A stretch of 64,000 nucleotides of DNA from the NCBI RefSeq assembly GCF_021233415.1, contig NZ_CP089466.1:1922001-1986000 (forward strand). The letters are read 5' to 3'. Below, piece by piece: positions 16,089 to 24,373 of the stretch; the first letter of the stretch is position 1; each line of letters opens with the position of its first letter. The notes beneath the pieces are model-generated. The model searched no databases. It saw only the letters and a program-made list of their open reading frames with translations, and had not been told where the DNA came from. The stretch is from Halobacterium litoreum. GTDB lineage: Archaea > Halobacteriota > Halobacteria > Halobacteriales > Halobacteriaceae. The position numbers and the translations under genes are program-made.

Positions 16089-16111
16089 GCCCTGCAGTTG
16101 CTCGCCGCGGC

Positions 16112-16119
16112 AGTTAAAC
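16112..16119 (-). promoter_or_regulatory. TATA-like box of tfs
   Basis: GTTTAACT on the minus strand lies about 27 nt from the TFS start codon, at the expected distance for a leaderless transcript. It sits just before the end of the DUF5789-like gene at 16128. Confidence 0.5.
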
Positions 16120-16127
16120 GCCCTGTT

Positions 16128-16385
16128 TCACCCCTCTCCCTCGGACTGGCCGGGTTCGCCGACGGCCTCCGTGGGGAGCAGAGAGAACACTTCGGATTCG
16201 AGGTCGTCGCGGCTCACGAAGACGTCCTCGTTCGACCGGTCGAGGACGTCGACGAATCGCTCCTCGCCGTCCGCGTACAGGAGGACGACGTCCGACAGTT
16301 CGGTGCTGGCGTCCGCGTGGGTCGCCGGGTAACTCAGCGCGTCGAGTTCGGCGGCGAGCTCGTTCAGTTTGACCTCGCGTGTCAT
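16128..16385 (-). CDS. DUF5789-like small haloarchaeal protein
   Basis: An 85-residue acidic protein with the core motif LAAELDALSYPATHAD, near the N-terminus, and a DGEERFVDVLDRSNEDVF segment. This matches the ELDxLxYPAT core of haloarchaeal proteins annotated DUF5789 and of the gene at 44328. It lacks the MGDTK-type basic N-terminal helix of that paralogue. Function is unknown. The start at 16385 (MTREVKLNEL) is chosen because the upstream open frame overlaps the MFS gene promoter region without similarity. Confidence 0.65.
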   Translation of the reverse strand: MTREVKLNELAAELDALSYPATHADASTELSDVVLLYADGEERFVDVLDRSNEDVFVSRDDLESEVFSLLPTEAVGEPGQSEGEG

Positions 16386-16479
16386 GCCGAGACGTACCAC
16401 GCCGACGTCCCTAACTGTTTCCCGGACGGTTCCGCCGCGCCCAGAACCGTCAAGCCGCGGGCCGCCGTCCGTCCGGGCG

Positions 16480-17745
16480 ATGGGCATCCTCGACACCGAC
16501 CGCCGCGTGCTCGCGCTCGCGATGGCGCGGATGGCCGACGCGCTCGGGAACTCCTTTCTCATCGTCGTCCTCCCCGCCTACATCGGCGCGGAGGGCCGGG
16601 TCGCCGTCGAGTCGTTCACCGGCCCGCTCGCCGTCGCCGGCGTCGACCTGCTGACGGTCACGCCCGCGCTGCTCGTCGGGCTCGTGCTCTCCATGTTCGG
16701 CTTCCTGAACAGCTTCCTCCAGCCGTTCACCGGCCGGCTCTCCGACCGCGCGGGCGTCCGCAAGCCGTTCATCCTCGGCGGCCTCGTCCTGCTCGCCGTC
16801 GCCTCGGCGGCCTACTCGGTCGTCTCCGACTACCGGCTCGTGTTGGTGTTGCGCGCGCTCCAGGGCATCGGCGCGGCGCTCACCGTCCCCGCGACCGTCG
16901 CGCTCGTGAACGAACTCGGCACCACCGACACCCGCGGCAGCAACTTCGGCGTGTTCAACACGTTCCGCCTCATCGGGTTCGGGTTCGGCCCCATCGTCGC
17001 CGGGGTCGTCCTCACGCAGTTCGGGTTCGACGCCGCGTTCGCCGTCGCCGTCGTCGGCGCGCTCACCAGTTTCGCGCTCGTCGAAGTGCTCGTCGACGAA
17101 CCCGACAGGCAGGCCGCCGACGCGGCCGACGACCTCTCTGTCGCCGTGCGCGGCGACCGCGGCCTGCTCGACCCCGTGTTCGCGCTCGGCGTCGCCACCG
17201 TCTGCATGGGCATCTGCATCGCGATGTTCGCGACGCTGGAGGCCACCATCAACGAACGCCTCCAGCAGTCCTCCGTGCTGTTCGGCCTGCAGTTCGGCGC
17301 GGTGACGCTCGCGAACGTCCTCCTGCAGGTGCCGGTCGGGAACGCCAGCGACACGTACGGCCGCCGCCCGTTCATCGTCGCCGGGTTCGTGTTGCTCGTG
17401 CCGTCGACGCTCGCGCAGGGGTACGCGCCCACGCCGCTGACGATGACGCTCGCGCGGTTCGTGCAGGGCGTCGCCGTCGCCGCCGTGTTCGCGCCGTCGC
17501 TCGCGGTCGCCGGCGACCTCGCCCGCGAGGGTGAGTCCGGCAGCACGCTCTCCGTGCTCACGATGGGGTTCGGCCTCGGCACCGCCATCGGCCCGCTCGC
17601 CTCCGGGTTCCTCGTTCGGTACGGGTTCGCCGTGCCGTTCGCCGTCGGCAGCGCGCTCGCGGCGCTCGCGCTGGTCGTCGTCTACACGCAGGTGCGGGAG
17701 ACCGTCGAGAACGCGGCGCCGCTGCGGCCGACGCCCGGCGACTGA
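16480..17745 (+). CDS. Major facilitator superfamily transporter
   Basis: A 421-residue polytopic protein with about 12 hydrophobic segments. The MFS loop 2-3 signature appears as GRLSDRAGVRKPFILGG, and the symmetric cytoplasmic motif as GNASDTYGRRPFIVAG in the second half. The hydrophilic central loop after six segments (VDEPDRQAADAADD) is normal. It resembles drug or small-molecule exporters of haloarchaea, but substrate is not inferable. The ATG at 16480 (MGILDTDRRVLALAMARM) is chosen; the upstream open frame is poor. Its stop abuts the convergent enoyl-CoA hydratase stop with no gap. Confidence 0.85.
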   Translation: MGILDTDRRVLALAMARMADALGNSFLIVVLPAYIGAEGRVAVESFTGPLAVAGVDLLTVTPALLVGLVLSMFGFLNSFLQPFTGRLSDRAGVRKPFILGGLVLLAVASAAYSVVSDYRLVLVLRALQGIGAALTVPATVALVNELGTTDTRGSNFGVFNTFRLIGFGFGPIVAGVVLTQFGFDAAFAVAVVGALTSFALVEVLVDEPDRQAADAADDLSVAVRGDRGLLDPVFALGVATVCMGICIAMFATLEATINERLQQSSVLFGLQFGAVTLANVLLQVPVGNASDTYGRRPFIVAGFVLLVPSTLAQGYAPTPLTMTLARFVQGVAVAAVFAPSLAVAGDLAREGESGSTLSVLTMGFGLGTAIGPLASGFLVRYGFAVPFAVGSALAALALVVVYTQVRETVENAAPLRPTPGD

Positions 17746-18516
17746 CTACTCGAAGTCCGGGTCGCGGTCCTCGACGAACGCTCGCATCCCCTCGCGCTGG
17801 TCGTGGCTCCCGAACAGCCCCGCCCACGTCCGGCGCTCGAAGGCCAGGCCGCCCGCGAGCGTGGTCTCGTGGCTCTGATTCAGGGCCTCCTTCGCGGCGC
17901 GCATCGCGGTCGCCGGCTGCGCCGCGAGTTCGGCAGCGAGGTCCTGGACGTGGTCGTCGAGTTCGTCGTGTGCGACGACCTCGCCGACGAGTCCCTCCTC
18001 GTGGGCGTCGGTCGCGTCGAGGCGGTCGCCGAAGAAGACGAGGCGGCGCGCCGTCTCGTCGTCCACGAGGCGCGGGAGGCGCTGGGTCGCGCCCCACCCG
18101 GGGATGATGCCGAGGTCGATTTCGGTCTGGCCGAGGAGCGCGCGCTCGGAGGCGACGCGGAGGTCGCAGGCGAGCGCCATCTCCATCCCGCCGCCGAACG
18201 CGTAGCCGTTGATGGCCGCGATGGCGGGAGCCGGGAACTGTTCGATGGCGTTGGCCACGTCGTGCCCGAGGTCGGCGTACGCCTGGGCTTCGGCGGTATC
18301 CATCTCCGACATCGCGGCGATGTCGGCGCCCGCGATGAACGCCTTCTCGCCGGCGCCCGTCAGGACGAGCGCGCGCGCGTCGGCGTCCTCGGCCTCCGCG
18401 AGCGCGTCCCGGAGCGCTCCGAGCGTGTCCACGTTCAGCGCGTTCAGCGCGTCCGGGCGGTCGATGGTCACGGTCGCGACGCCGTCGGTCACGTCCAGTC
18501 GAACGGTGTCTGCCAT
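17746..18516 (-). CDS. Enoyl-CoA hydratase/crotonase family protein
   Basis: A 256-residue crotonase-fold enzyme. The oxyanion-hole segments are AGADIAAM and GYAFGGGMEMALACD. Both catalytic Glu positions of true hydratases appear to be present, in GGGMEMALACD and QTEIDLGIIPGWGATQRL. The sequence is typical of short-chain enoyl-CoA hydratases of fatty acid or amino acid catabolism. Start is ATG 18516 (MADTVRLDVTDGVAT). No beta-oxidation partners lie beside it. Confidence 0.9.
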   Translation of the reverse strand: MADTVRLDVTDGVATVTIDRPDALNALNVDTLGALRDALAEAEDADARALVLTGAGEKAFIAGADIAAMSEMDTAEAQAYADLGHDVANAIEQFPAPAIAAINGYAFGGGMEMALACDLRVASERALLGQTEIDLGIIPGWGATQRLPRLVDDETARRLVFFGDRLDATDAHEEGLVGEVVAHDELDDHVQDLAAELAAQPATAMRAAKEALNQSHETTLAGGLAFERRTWAGLFGSHDQREGMRAFVEDRDPDFE

Positions 18517-18603
18517 GTGCGAGGGCACGGCGACCGGCGGCATAAGGCCCCCGGGTACGGTGCCTTCGCAAACCCGAAATACCGTCCCGCTGAACGAACT
18601 GGT

Positions 18604-19095
18604 ATGACCCTCTCCGAGGAGGACCGCGAGCGGCTGGCGGACGTGGTGGAACTCCAGCCGACGAAAAACAGCGACCTGCAGGACCGCTGGGGCATGGAAA
18701 GCGGGAGCGACGTCCACCAGTACCTCGAGGACACCCTGCGGGACTACTACTACCGGGACGAGAACAGCATGATTCGCGCGACGACGGAGGCCGCCGCACT
18801 CGTCGGCGAAGCGCCCGAGGACGGCGAGGCGCCCGCCGTCCACATGTCCGACACCGAGCGGAAGGTGTTCGCGGTCCTCGCCGGGCCCGACGAGCGCGCC
18901 GAGAGCGTCGTCTCCGTGCTCCACGCCGTCCGGGACGAATACTCGGACGCCGCCGACCTCGAATCCGGGGACGTGCGGCGCGCGCTCCAGACGCTCAAGC
19001 GCAAGGGCGTCGTGGAGGTCGAACACCGCACCGTCCCGACGTACAAACTCGCGGTGCCCCGCGAGGACGTGAACGTCGACACCGACGACGAGTAG
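18604..19095 (+). CDS. DUF5797-type haloarchaeal protein, probable wHTH
   Basis: A 163-residue protein starting MTLSEEDRERLADVVELQPTK, which I recognise as the start of the haloarchaeal family annotated DUF5797. The N-terminal half (NSDLQDRWGM...VHQYLEDTLRDYYYRDENS, residues about 22-57) and the C-terminal half (DVRRALQTLKRKGVVEVEHR) look like two small helical DNA-binding modules. Regulator function is an inference. It is convergent with the DUF5787 gene; the stops abut at 19095/19096. Confidence 0.75.
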   Translation: MTLSEEDRERLADVVELQPTKNSDLQDRWGMESGSDVHQYLEDTLRDYYYRDENSMIRATTEAAALVGEAPEDGEAPAVHMSDTERKVFAVLAGPDERAESVVSVLHAVRDEYSDAADLESGDVRRALQTLKRKGVVEVEHRTVPTYKLAVPREDVNVDTDDE

Positions 19096-20106
19096 TCAGC
19101 GCTCGCGCGACCGCCGGGCGTCTAGCACGCGCCGAATCGCCGCGCCCGGCCCGCCCTCGATGGGCCACTCCTTCTGTCGCCACGCCGGCGGCTCCGGCTC
19201 GTACTCGGGACACGACCCGGAGCACTCGGCGGCCGTCTGTTCGCGGTTCTTCGCCCGACAGCGCGGGAGGTAGCCGTGTTCGCCGCGTTCCACGTCGAAG
19301 TGCCGGCAGTCCGGGCGCATCGTGTCGAGGTACGACCGCCAGCCGCGCTCGTAGGCGCGTTCGGCGATTTCGAGGCGCTTCTCGCGTTTCCAGTCGGCGT
19401 CCACGTACTCGAAGCGCGCCGCCGACTGGTCGTACTCGCCGCCGGACGGGCGCTCGGTGATTCGCGTCCCCGCCGCCTCCGCGGCGAGCGTCCGCGGGTG
19501 CCACTCGACGGACGCCTCGCCGCCGTCGAACGCGAGAATCCCGGCCTCGACGGGCATCTCGGTGAGAAGCGCGCGCTCCACGCCGTCGCCGTCGCTCTCG
19601 GTCGCCAGCCACACCTCGTCGGCGAGGCCGAGCGCCACGTCGCGTTCGAGTTGGTCCGCGAGCGCGTCCGCCGCCGACGCGTCCAAGTCCGGCTTGTTCT
19701 CGATGGCGACGATGCGCTCGACCCAGTCGGGGTACGCCCACTTCCGGCGGAGTTGAATCTTGTTCCCGTCTCTCCTGGTCTCGACCACGTCACGGTCGCT
19801 CGCCCGGTGGACGGCCTCGCGGACGTACCGCCACGGGTAGCCCGGGTGCGGGAGGGCGTCCCGGTAGAACTGCCAGTCGTCGGGTGCGTGCCGGACGACG
19901 TGCAGGAGGTCGGAATCGAGGCGCTCCGCGCCGAAGTCCGCGCGCCGCCGGAGGGCGTCGGGGTCGACTTCGATTACGAGCGTGTCCCAGCGCCGGTTCC
20001 GGGTGCCGAGTTGGCGCGCGACGAAACTCGCCGCGTCGCCGTCGGGCGGCCACTGCTCCGCCCACGCGCACACCCGCAACTCGAATCCGAACTCGGAGTC
20101 GGCCAC
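19096..20106 (-). CDS. DUF5787-type protein, possible PD-(D/E)XK nuclease with Cys cluster
   Basis: A 336-residue haloarchaeal protein annotated DUF5787 in relatives. The N-terminal half has a helix with an acidic residue (FGFELRVCAWAE), D41 in DTLVIEV and the segment VAIENKPD with E136 and K138. That order (Glu, Asp, E-x-K) is the metal-site pattern of restriction-endonuclease-fold nucleases. The C-terminal part has four Cys, C267, C283, C295 and C299, that may bind zinc or an Fe-S cluster. No characterised homologue is known to me. Nuclease activity is an inference from the motif order. Confidence 0.7.
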   Translation of the reverse strand: MADSEFGFELRVCAWAEQWPPDGDAASFVARQLGTRNRRWDTLVIEVDPDALRRRADFGAERLDSDLLHVVRHAPDDWQFYRDALPHPGYPWRYVREAVHRASDRDVVETRRDGNKIQLRRKWAYPDWVERIVAIENKPDLDASAADALADQLERDVALGLADEVWLATESDGDGVERALLTEMPVEAGILAFDGGEASVEWHPRTLAAEAAGTRITERPSGGEYDQSAARFEYVDADWKREKRLEIAERAYERGWRSYLDTMRPDCRHFDVERGEHGYLPRCRAKNREQTAAECSGSCPEYEPEPPAWRQKEWPIEGGPGAAIRRVLDARRSRER

Positions 20107-20184
20107 GAGAAACAGTCCCGAGGGCAGCGCCCTACGTCTTTCGCTGTGGCGGTCGCTCGGCGGCGACCCCCGCCGAGAGGCGGG

Positions 20185-20613
20185 TCAGGCTTCGATTTCC
20201 TCGTCGAGGAAGTCGTGGGCGTCCCGGAGGATGTCGCGGGGCCCGTCCTGCGTGATGGTGTTGATGGCTTGCTCGTAGTCCCGCCACTGGAGGTCCGAGT
20301 GCTCGTTGGACAACTCCGCGCTCGCCTCGAAAGACCTCGCGATGAACAGGTGGACCGTCTTGTGGATGCGGTCGCCGTTCGCCTCGAACACGTAGTCGTA
20401 GTCGTCGCGGAAGCCGTCGATGAGGCGGAAATCCTCGATGCCGGCCTCCTCCTGTACCTCTCTGATTGCCGTCTGTTGGAGCTCTTCGTCCCCCTCCACG
20501 CCGCCCTTCGGGAACTCCCAGTCCCCGGGCCGGCTCTTCAGGAGGAGGTATTCGCGCCGGTCCCGCGTGTCGCGGAACAGAATCGCTCCGGCGCTGGTCG
20601 CTTCGACCGTCAT
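20185..20613 (-). CDS. Nudix hydrolase, bis(5'-nucleosyl)-tetraphosphatase-like
   Basis: A 142-residue Nudix protein. The complete Nudix box reads G-x5-E-x7-REV-x-EE-x-GI over GGVEGDEELQQTAIREVQEE. The N-terminal SAGAILFRD, and WEFPKGGVEGDE, match the archaeal and eukaryotic Ap4A hydrolase subgroup (NUDT2-like). It likely hydrolyses diadenosine tetraphosphate or related dinucleotides. It is followed by a 78-bp gap to the DUF5787 gene on the same strand. Confidence 0.85.
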   Translation of the reverse strand: MTVEATSAGAILFRDTRDRREYLLLKSRPGDWEFPKGGVEGDEELQQTAIREVQEEAGIEDFRLIDGFRDDYDYVFEANGDRIHKTVHLFIARSFEASAELSNEHSDLQWRDYEQAINTITQDGPRDILRDAHDFLDEEIEA

Positions 20614-20736
20614 TACCCGTACATAACCGGGCGTCGGTTAAGAGAATGTCGGAGTGGTGGACGGGCGCACGCTCGGCGGGCAAGCACACGCTTTTTCACG
20701 GTGGAACACATCATAGCGTATCAGCACCCCCCAGCC

Positions 20737-21069
20737 ATGACCTTCGTCACGAAACTATCCCTCAAGAGCGGGGACCGAGCGGCGCTCGACGGCGTCGTCT
20801 CCGACATCAAGGAGACGTGCCGTCGCAAGGGCGCCGAGATGAAAGGCCCCCACTCCGACGCACCGAGCGAAATCAACGTCCCGCTGTACGCGAAACTCGG
20901 CGGCGACCGCTCCGAGAAGACCGGCGACTGGCATTACACCGTCTACCGTCGCCGCATCGAACTCCACGGCCACGACGACCTCGCGCGCTCCATCATGGAG
21001 CGAGACTTCCCGTCGAGCGTCCACGTCGAAGCCGAACTCGAACAGGTCAAGCCGCTGGGCTCCGCGTAA
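20737..21069 (+). CDS. uS10-family ribosomal protein paralogue
   Basis: A 110-residue protein with the uS10 fold pattern. The helix VVSDIKETCRRKG is followed by the loop segment GPHSDAPSEINVPLYAK, which corresponds to the S10 nucleic-acid-facing loop, then WHYTVYRRRIELHG matches the S10 WE-MR-HKRLI block, and a C-terminal strand VHVEAELEQVK. It is about 8 residues longer than haloarchaeal rpsJ and divergent from it, and it is not in a ribosomal protein operon. A second S10-like protein in addition to canonical rpsJ is therefore likely. Its role, ribosomal, NusE-like or other, is open. Confidence 0.78.
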   Translation: MTFVTKLSLKSGDRAALDGVVSDIKETCRRKGAEMKGPHSDAPSEINVPLYAKLGGDRSEKTGDWHYTVYRRRIELHGHDDLARSIMERDFPSSVHVEAELEQVKPLGSA

Positions 21070-21112
21070 TCTCTCCGTTCTCTCTCCGTCGAAAAACGGC
21101 GTAGCGGCGCGT

Positions 21113-21379
21113 CTAGAACGCGCTCTCGCCGACCGTCTCCAGGTACTCGGCTTCCCCGGTGTGGTCGTTCTCGTCGAACGCGGTGACGCGGAGGCGCACG
21201 CGCTTGTCCACGAGGTCCTCAGGGGCGTCGGGCAGGCGCAGTTTCGAGTCGCCGATGCGCGCGATAGCGACGCCGTCCTCGGTGCCCGTGACGAACACCG
21301 AGAGTTCGTCGCCCTCGTCGAAACCGGGCTTGTTCGTGCGGAACGACCAGCCCTTCGTGTACTTCTTCAGGAGGCTCAT
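21113..21379 (-). CDS. Small OB/TRAM-like protein, function unknown
   Basis: An 88-residue protein, MSLLKKYTKGWSFRTNKPGF at its start, then a beta-rich region (DELSVFVTGTEDGVAIARIGDSKLRL, about residues 24-49, and KRVRLRVTAFDENDH) with the spacing of an OB or TRAM fold. RNA binding is possible. The ATG overlaps the stop of the upstream NhaC gene by 4 bp, so the two are translationally coupled. It is short and conserved-looking but not one I can name. Confidence 0.6.
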   Translation of the reverse strand: MSLLKKYTKGWSFRTNKPGFDEGDELSVFVTGTEDGVAIARIGDSKLRLPDAPEDLVDKRVRLRVTAFDENDHTGEAEYLETVGESAF

Positions 21380-22959
21380 AGGCGAGCCACCTCCTCGGAC
21401 TCGCGGTCACTGGTGTACTCCAGCCCGAACCCGGTGAGCGCCGCGACCACGAAGATGCCCACGAGGAACCAGCCGTGGAAGACGTACGGCACGACCTCCA
21501 CGGGGTTGACCACCATCGACTGGCTGAACCAGTCGTACTGGTCGGGCAAGCCCTGAATCACCGAGTAGCCGACGAGCACGCCGCCCGACCACGGGAAGAT
21601 GTAGCCGAGCGCGCTGGTGTTCGCGTCGAGGATGTTCGCGCGCCGGTAGCCGTTGATGTTGAACCGTTCGCCGAGGCGCGCGATGTACGGCGCGATGGCG
21701 ATTTCCGCGGCGGTGTTGATGGTGATCATGGAGTTGACGAACGCGGTGCCGAGCACCATCGTCGCCTCCGCGCGGCGCACCGTCGTCGCGACGGAGTCCA
21801 GCAGCCAGTCCTGAATCGCGCGGAAGCCGCCGCCGCGAATCATGATTTGGGCGGCCGCGACGATGAGCAACACGAGCACGATGAGCGGGAAGAAGCCCTG
21901 TGCGCCCGCGTAGAGGCTCCCGCCGACGCCCGTGCTCACGCCCTCCTGCGTGGTGTCGACGAGTTCGACGAACGGCAGGAACGCGAAGTCCTGGGCGATG
22001 CCGAGCGTCTCGTCCGCCCGGAAGACGACCATCTCGGAGATGGGGGCGAGGCCGGTCGCGACGTTGAAGACGAACGCGACGACGATGCCCCACGAGATGG
22101 CTTCGACGATGTGCCGCCCGGCGACCGCGGTGCCGATGACGACGAACATCGAGACGAGGTGGAGGAGACCGGCGGGGTCGGCGCTCGCGACGAGCAGGTC
22201 GCCCGCGTCTCCCGCGACGTCGACGCCGTTCGTCGACGTCCCCGCGACGATGTAGCCGGCGAACGCGAGGACGGCGGCGACGATGGCGTACTTGAACCGC
22301 GACGCGACGACGCCGCCGATGTCGGCGTCCTGCGTGACCGCGCTGACGATGGTGGTGTCGCTGACGGGCGCGAGGTTGTCACCGAAGACGGCGCCGGAGA
22401 GGATGGCGCCGAACAGCACCACGGGGTTCGCGCCGAGCAGGACGCCCGCCGGGAAGAACAGCGCGGTGAACGCGACGGTCGTGCCGTAGCCGGTGCCGAT
22501 ACCGGTGGCGAGCAGCCCCGCGAGGATGAACGTAATCGCGGGGAAGAGGCCGGCGCCGACGCCGGCCGCGTCGGCGGCCCACACGAGGCCGGAGACGAAC
22601 CCGCCGACCTGGATGGTCTCCGCGAACATGCCGGCCCACAGCCACGCCACGACGGCGGTGGCGGCGACGCGCCGGGTCATGCCCTCGAAGATGGTGTTCG
22701 CGTACCCCTTCCAGGAGCCCTTCACGAAGAAGAGTCCGAGGATGAGGCCGACGAGCATCCCGGCGACGAGGCCGGTGGTGTCGCCGATTCTGAGGATGCC
22801 ACTCTGTACGATTGCCCATATGACGAAGAAGACCAGGGGGAACGCGCTCATCGCTTCGCCGCCGTAGAAGTCGATGCGCGGCCCCTCGCCGGCGGCCGCG
22901 GCTTCGGCGTCCGCGAGCTCCTCCGAGAGGTCGTCTTCGTACTCGTCGTCACCACTCAT
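21376..22959 (-). CDS. nhaC: NhaC-family Na+/H+ antiporter
   Basis: A 527-residue membrane protein with about 12 hydrophobic segments. The NhaC hallmark is visible as FGDNLAPVSDTTIVSAVTQDADIGGVV in the first half (near residue 200). TGIGTGYGTTVAFTALFFPAG and the C-terminal EIAIAPYIARLGERF are also family-typical. The N-terminus is a soluble acidic stretch of about 30 residues. Two starts are possible, 22974 and 22959. The AAATAT at 22994-22999 would start transcription near 22971, which excludes 22974 and supports 22959 (MSGDDEYEDD). Confidence 0.85.
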   Translation of the reverse strand: MSGDDEYEDDLSEELADAEAAAAGEGPRIDFYGGEAMSAFPLVFFVIWAIVQSGILRIGDTTGLVAGMLVGLILGLFFVKGSWKGYANTIFEGMTRRVAATAVVAWLWAGMFAETIQVGGFVSGLVWAADAAGVGAGLFPAITFILAGLLATGIGTGYGTTVAFTALFFPAGVLLGANPVVLFGAILSGAVFGDNLAPVSDTTIVSAVTQDADIGGVVASRFKYAIVAAVLAFAGYIVAGTSTNGVDVAGDAGDLLVASADPAGLLHLVSMFVVIGTAVAGRHIVEAISWGIVVAFVFNVATGLAPISEMVVFRADETLGIAQDFAFLPFVELVDTTQEGVSTGVGGSLYAGAQGFFPLIVLVLLIVAAAQIMIRGGGFRAIQDWLLDSVATTVRRAEATMVLGTAFVNSMITINTAAEIAIAPYIARLGERFNINGYRRANILDANTSALGYIFPWSGGVLVGYSVIQGLPDQYDWFSQSMVVNPVEVVPYVFHGWFLVGIFVVAALTGFGLEYTSDRESEEVARL

Positions 22960-22993
22960 GATACCACGTACCATGCAACAACGGTCGGCTTAC

Positions 22994-22999
22994 AAATAT
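22994..22999 (-). promoter_or_regulatory. TATA-like box of nhaC
   Basis: ATATTT on the minus strand places initiation near 22971, about 12 nt upstream of the ATG at 22959 and downstream of the alternative ATG at 22974. It is followed 30 bp away by the divergent TATA-like box of the amidohydrolase. Confidence 0.5.
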
Positions 23000-23028
23000 C
23001 TTGCCGCGCCGTGGCACGTTCTGACACC

Positions 23029-23034
23029 TTTATG
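23029..23034 (+). promoter_or_regulatory. TATA-like box of the AbgA-like gene
   Basis: TTTATG is centred 27 nt upstream of the ATG at 23059, matching a leaderless transcript. This argues against the in-frame ATG at 23032, which overlaps the box itself. Confidence 0.5.
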
Positions 23035-23058
23035 GTCGCCGGCACCGCCTCTCCGAGC

Positions 23059-24330
23059 ATGGACAGAGATTCGCTGGTCTCGCTGCGCAGAGACCTCCAC
23101 CGACACCCGGAGCCGGCGTGGTGTGAGTTCTACACGACGGCCCGAATCGCCGAGGCGTGCCGCCGGGTCGGCGTCGACGACCTCCTCGTCGGCCCCGAGG
23201 TCGTGGACGCCGAGAGCCGGATGGCGGTGCCCGACGGCGACACGCTCGCGGAGTGGCAGGAGCGCGCAGTCGAGGACGGCGCCGACGCCGAGTTGGTCGA
23301 CCGGATGGCGGGCGGACACACGGGCGCAATCGCCACTCTCGAACGCGGCGACGGCCCGACGGTCGGCCTGCGCGTGGACATCGACGCACTCCACATCACC
23401 GAGTCCGAGAGCGGCGACCACCACCCCGCCAGCGAGGGCTTTCGCTCCGAACACGAGGGGTACATGCACGCCTGCGGGCACGACGGCCACGCCACCATCG
23501 GCGTCGGCGTCCTCGAAGCCGTAGCGGACAGCGACTTCGAGGGGACGCTGAAGGTCGTCTTCCAGCCCGCCGAGGAGCGCGTCGGCGGCGGGAAGGCCAT
23601 CGCGGAGAGCGGCCACCTCGACGACGTGGACTACCTGTACGCGGTTCACCTCGGTCTCGACCACCCGAGCGGCGAGGTGGTCGCGGGCGTCGACGGCTTC
23701 CTCGCGGTGAGCCACCTGCTCGCGGAGTTCGAGGGCGAACCCGCCCACGCCGGCGCCCACCCCGAGGAAGGGCGGAACGCGGTGCAGGCGATGGCGACGG
23801 CGATTCAGAACCTCTACGCGATTCCGCGCCACGACGGCGGCGCGACGCGCGTGAACGCCGGGCGCGCGGGCGGCGGCACCGCGACGAACATCGTCCCCGA
23901 GGAGGCGTTCGTGGAGGGCGAGGTCCGGGGCGAGACCACCGACCTGATGCACTACATGAAGAGGAAGGCCGAGCGCGTCCTGCACTCGGCGGCGGACATG
24001 CACGAGTGCGAGGTCGAACTCTCCACGGAGGGCGAGGCGCCGAGCGCGGAGAGCGATCAGGCGCTCGTGGACGCGTTCGCCGCCGAGGCCGGCGGCCACC
24101 CGGACGTGGATTCGGTCGTCGAGCGCGACTCGCTGGGCGGGAGCGAGGACGCCACCTACCTGATGCAACGCGTCCAGCAGACCGGCGGCCTGGCGTGTTA
24201 CGTCTGCGTCGGCACCGACCACCCCGGCGGCCACCACACGTCGACGTTCGACGTGGACGAGGGGTCGCTGTGGCCGGCCGTCGACGCGCTCTCGGGCGCG
24301 ATCCGGTCCGTGGCCACCGACCGGCCGTAA
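23059..24330 (+). CDS. M20D amidohydrolase resembling AbgA (p-aminobenzoyl-glutamate hydrolase)
   Basis: A 423-residue M20D amidohydrolase. The metal-site motif is MHACGHDGHATIG, with QPAEERVGGGKA following and HHTSTFDVDE at the C-terminus. Compared with simple hippurate hydrolases, it carries the AbgA-type N-terminal insertion (SRMAVPDGDTLAEWQERAVEDGADAELVDRMAGG is the region, residues about 55-88) and the AbgA-like ending. The nearest functional match known to me is E. coli AbgA. The substrate in this organism is not established. It is divergent from nhaC. Confidence 0.82.
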   Translation: MDRDSLVSLRRDLHRHPEPAWCEFYTTARIAEACRRVGVDDLLVGPEVVDAESRMAVPDGDTLAEWQERAVEDGADAELVDRMAGGHTGAIATLERGDGPTVGLRVDIDALHITESESGDHHPASEGFRSEHEGYMHACGHDGHATIGVGVLEAVADSDFEGTLKVVFQPAEERVGGGKAIAESGHLDDVDYLYAVHLGLDHPSGEVVAGVDGFLAVSHLLAEFEGEPAHAGAHPEEGRNAVQAMATAIQNLYAIPRHDGGATRVNAGRAGGGTATNIVPEEAFVEGEVRGETTDLMHYMKRKAERVLHSAADMHECEVELSTEGEAPSAESDQALVDAFAAEAGGHPDVDSVVERDSLGGSEDATYLMQRVQQTGGLACYVCVGTDHPGGHHTSTFDVDEGSLWPAVDALSGAIRSVATDRP

Positions 24331-24373
24331 TCTGGTAACAACCACCTTCTAGTCGGTCGACCTACACGTTTCC

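Noticed and set aside
21475-23031. Long plus-strand open frame opposite nhaC, joined to the AbgA-like gene
   Set aside because: The portion before 23059 is Asp/Arg/Glu-rich antisense shadow of nhaC. The real gene starts at 23059 behind a TATA-like box.
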